From Paracoccaceae bacterium (GTDB taxonomy: Bacteria; Pseudomonadota; Alphaproteobacteria; Rhodobacterales; Rhodobacteraceae): a DNA stretch of 7,421 nt. The stretch spans positions 1 through 7,421 of the forward strand of contig JAHELH010000120.1 in assembly GCA_024644285.1 (NCBI GenBank). Direction: 5' to 3'. Numbering within the stretch: position 1 is the stretch's first letter; each line of letters opens with the position of its first letter. The position numbers and the translations under genes are program-made. The notes beneath the pieces were generated by a model. That model was not told where the DNA came from. It ran no database searches and saw only the letters and a program-made list of their open reading frames with translations. Below are positions 5,743-7,421 of this stretch, one piece after another.

Positions 5743-6192
5743 ATGCCGGATAGCCCGCAAACCGTCGAGTTCGAAGCGAGTCACAGCGCGGTGCGCGCCG
5801 CACTGATCCGGCTGCGCAGCGACTTGCAAGCTCAGCACCTCAGCGCGTCGTTCTGCGATGCTGCAGAGCTGGTGCTGGCCGAGATCCTGAACAACGTCGT
5901 CGAACACGCGTCCGCCGGTGTGGCAAGGGGCCGGATCCGGCTTGCCACCAGCCGCGCAGCCCATGTCGTGACCTTCGAGCTTCACGACAATGGCGCGGCG
6001 ATGCCGGGGTTCGTCCTGCCCGCGGGGACCTTGCCCGCCCTCGGGACGTCGCCGGCGGATCTGCCGGAGGGCGGGTTCGGCTGGCATCTGATCCGAAGCC
6101 TGGCCCGCGACCTCGAATACCGGCGGGCCCAGGGCTGGAATTGCCTGCGCTTCAGCCTGATCGAGAACGTGTCGGACCGCACCCGCGCCTGA
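5743..6192 (+). CDS. RsbW-type anti-sigma factor / serine kinase (HATPase_c_2)
   Basis: The 149-residue product is a GHKL-type ATPase domain of the RsbW/SpoIIAB class, the kinase and binding partner of the STAS protein encoded just upstream. The N box is LAEILNNVVEHA with Glu47, Asn51 and His55 at the spacing seen in SpoIIAB. The G1 box is HDNGAAMP (Asp82, Gly84). The G2 box is GGFGWHLI (Gly110, Gly111, Gly113). The stretch between G1 and G2 is proline- and alanine-rich and forms the ATP lid. No transmembrane or sensor domain is present. The ATG at 5743 gives a normal N-terminus, but I see no good ribosome site before it, only AAGG at 5719-5722, too far away; coupling to the STAS gene or a leaderless-like arrangement may apply. 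Neither a sigma factor nor a PP2C phosphatase is adjacent, so its target lies elsewhere. Confidence 0.92.
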   Translation: MPDSPQTVEFEASHSAVRAALIRLRSDLQAQHLSASFCDAAELVLAEILNNVVEHASAGVARGRIRLATSRAAHVVTFELHDNGAAMPGFVLPAGTLPALGTSPADLPEGGFGWHLIRSLARDLEYRRAQGWNCLRFSLIENVSDRTRA

Positions 6193-6243
6193 CACCGCGA
6201 CGGAGCGGCAGGCGCCATCGCCCGCCGCCGGGACCCTTGGGGA

Positions 6244-6272
6244 CTGGCATTTCCGGCAAATCTGTCTAGGGT
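6244..6272 (+). promoter_or_regulatory. Possible sigma-70-type promoter for the GGT-like gene
   Basis: CTGGCA (6244-6249) and TAGGGT (6267-6272) are separated by 17 bases. They match the -35 at four of six positions and the -10 at three of six. Transcription would start near 6279, leaving a leader of about 19 bases that contains the GGAG ribosome site. Weak similarity makes this a candidate only. Confidence 0.3.
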
Positions 6273-6297
6273 CCAAGCAACTCTGCCGGAGCGGTAC

Positions 6298-7421
6298 ATG
6301 CGCGACTTTCACTTGCCGGGACGCTCGGCCGTCTACGCCACGAACGCCATCTGCGCCACTTCGCATCCGCTTGCAGCCAAGGTCGCAATCCAGACCCTCG
6401 AGGCCGGCGGCAATGCCGCCGACGCTGCCATTGCCGGCGCCGTCCTGCTGGGCATATGCGAGCCGCACATGACCGGGATCGGCGGCGACTGCTTCGCGCT
6501 GATCAAGCCTGCCGGACAGGAACAGATCGTCGCGCTCAACGGTTCGGGATACGCGCCGGCGGGGCTGACCGGCGCGGGGCTGCGTGCCGCAGGGCATGAC
6601 ACGGTGCCGCTCAACGACCCGGCCGCCGTCACGATCCCCGGCGCGGTCGATGCCTTTTGCACAATGGCGGAAGATTACGGACTGATCGGCCTCGAGGCGG
6701 TTCTCGCCCCGGCAATCCGCTATGCCGAAGAAGGCGTTCCCGTCGCCCCGCGCGTCGCGTTCGACTGGTCCGCCAGCGTCGGCAAGCTCGACGGCGCCGC
6801 ACGCGATTTCTACTCGCAGGGCGGGGCCGCACCCGCAACAGGCACTCTCTTCGTTCATCCCCAGCAGGCCGAGGTTCTGCGCCGCGTCGCACGGGACGGT
6901 AGGTCGGGCTTCTACGAAGGCGAGGTGGCCGAGGATATGATCGCCGCCCTGCGCGACCGGGGCGGGCCGCACGAGGCAGGCGACTTCGCCGGTTATCGCT
7001 GTGCATACACGACGCCGATCAGCGGAACCTACAAAGGTGTCGAACTGGTCGAGCACCCGCCGAACGGGCAAGGCGCGACGGCGATCCTGCTGGCCAACAT
7101 GCTGGCGCTTCTCGATCTGCCGTCCATGGATCCGCTTGGCGCCGAGCGCGCCCATATCGAGGCCGAGGCCACCAAGCTCGCCTATGCCGAGCGTCAGCGC
7201 AACCTCGCCGACCCCGGCCACACCACCGGCCTCGACCGCATGCTCGACCCGGCGACGGCCGCCGAACTGGTTGCGAGAATCGATCCGCGCCGCGCCATGC
7301 CGGCCCCGGCGCGTCCCACCGAAGCGGTGCACAAGGACACGGTCTACATCACGGTGGTGGATCGCGACCGCATGTGCGTGTCGCTGATCTACTCGATCTT
7401 CAAGGATTTCGGGTCGGGCAT
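6298..7421 (+). CDS. Gamma-glutamyltransferase-like Ntn hydrolase (3' end outside window)
   Basis: The frame opens at an ATG (6298) with GGAG (6288-6291) six bases upstream and stays open to the window end, giving 374 residues of a family usually about 530 long. Members are made as a precursor that cleaves itself before a threonine, which then becomes the N-terminal nucleophile. Family landmarks are GGNAADAAIAG (38-47), HMTGIGGDCF, TIPGAVDAF, the NGQGATAIL segment, and HKDTVYITVVD, in which Thr348 is the expected nucleophile, followed by SLIYSIFKDFGSGI. Two features differ from classical GGT: there is no signal peptide, so the protein is probably cytoplasmic, and the arginine that grips the gamma-glutamyl carboxylate (Arg114 in E. 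coli) aligns with Ser83 in NGSGYAP. The substrate may therefore not be glutathione. It lies 105 bases after the ATPase gene with a possible own promoter. Confidence 0.9.
   Translation, partial: MRDFHLPGRSAVYATNAICATSHPLAAKVAIQTLEAGGNAADAAIAGAVLLGICEPHMTGIGGDCFALIKPAGQEQIVALNGSGYAPAGLTGAGLRAAGHDTVPLNDPAAVTIPGAVDAFCTMAEDYGLIGLEAVLAPAIRYAEEGVPVAPRVAFDWSASVGKLDGAARDFYSQGGAAPATGTLFVHPQQAEVLRRVARDGRSGFYEGEVAEDMIAALRDRGGPHEAGDFAGYRCAYTTPISGTYKGVELVEHPPNGQGATAILLANMLALLDLPSMDPLGAERAHIEAEATKLAYAERQRNLADPGHTTGLDRMLDPATAAELVARIDPRRAMPAPARPTEAVHKDTVYITVVDRDRMCVSLIYSIFKDFGSG

Noticed and set aside
6211..6222. GGCG-CCAT-CGCC hairpin after the RsbW-type gene as a terminator
   Set aside because: The stem is only four pairs and no T run follows.
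6231..6274. GGACCC...GGGTCC inverted repeat with a 32-base spacer before the GGT-like gene
   Set aside because: A six-base match at this spacing in GC-rich DNA is likely by chance, and the arms overlap the putative -10 box without symmetry around it.
5653..7332. A 559-codon open frame on the minus strand
   Set aside because: It lies opposite three recognisable plus-strand genes (STAS, RsbW-type ATPase, GGT-like). Its translation is Arg/Gly-rich without a recognisable domain, as expected for antisense frames in high-GC DNA.

Overview
This is a gene-dense, high-GC window from an alphaproteobacterium. Gene content and protein style point to a Rhodobacterales/Roseobacter-type genome, but that placement is inference, since there is no rRNA or marker gene here. 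I recognise ten protein genes, two of them cut by the window edges. I see no rRNA, tRNA, CRISPR array, insertion sequence or convincing intrinsic terminator.

Layout. Seven genes run on the minus strand from 5263 down to 1, and three run on the plus strand from 5364 onward. The only divergent promoter region is 5264-5363. Minus strand, in order of transcription: a class II thiolase (5263-4091); a free methionine-R-sulfoxide reductase, MsrC/fRMsr (4074-3622); the pseudouridine synthase RluA, starting at a GTG that overlaps the msrC stop (3625-2963); a 1-Cys, Prx6-type peroxiredoxin (2859-2206); a RimB-like retropepsin-fold protein (2109-1594); RimK (1597-692); and a zinc carboxypeptidase-fold amidohydrolase of the succinylglutamate desuccinylase/aspartoacylase family (695 to beyond position 1). 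The last three are joined by two 4-base ATGA stop/start overlaps, so they look like one translationally coupled unit.

Plus strand: a STAS anti-sigma-factor antagonist (5364-5708), an RsbW-type histidine-kinase-like ATPase (5743-6192), and a gamma-glutamyltransferase-like Ntn hydrolase (6298 to beyond the window end). The STAS/ATPase pair is a partner switch without an adjacent PP2C phosphatase or sigma factor. It resembles the RbaV/RbaW arrangement known from Rhodobacter capsulatus.

How the genes may work together. The Prx6-type peroxiredoxin and MsrC are both oxidant-defence enzymes flanking rluA. The RimB-RimK-amidohydrolase triad is the most intriguing part: a retropepsin-like protease, an ATP-grasp amino-acid ligase and an N-acyl amino-acid hydrolase made from one coupled transcript. 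This suggests a cycle that builds and removes an acidic amino-acid or peptide modification. The divergent region at 5264-5363 holds three copies of the hexamer CGAATG, two direct and one inverted, which could be an operator.
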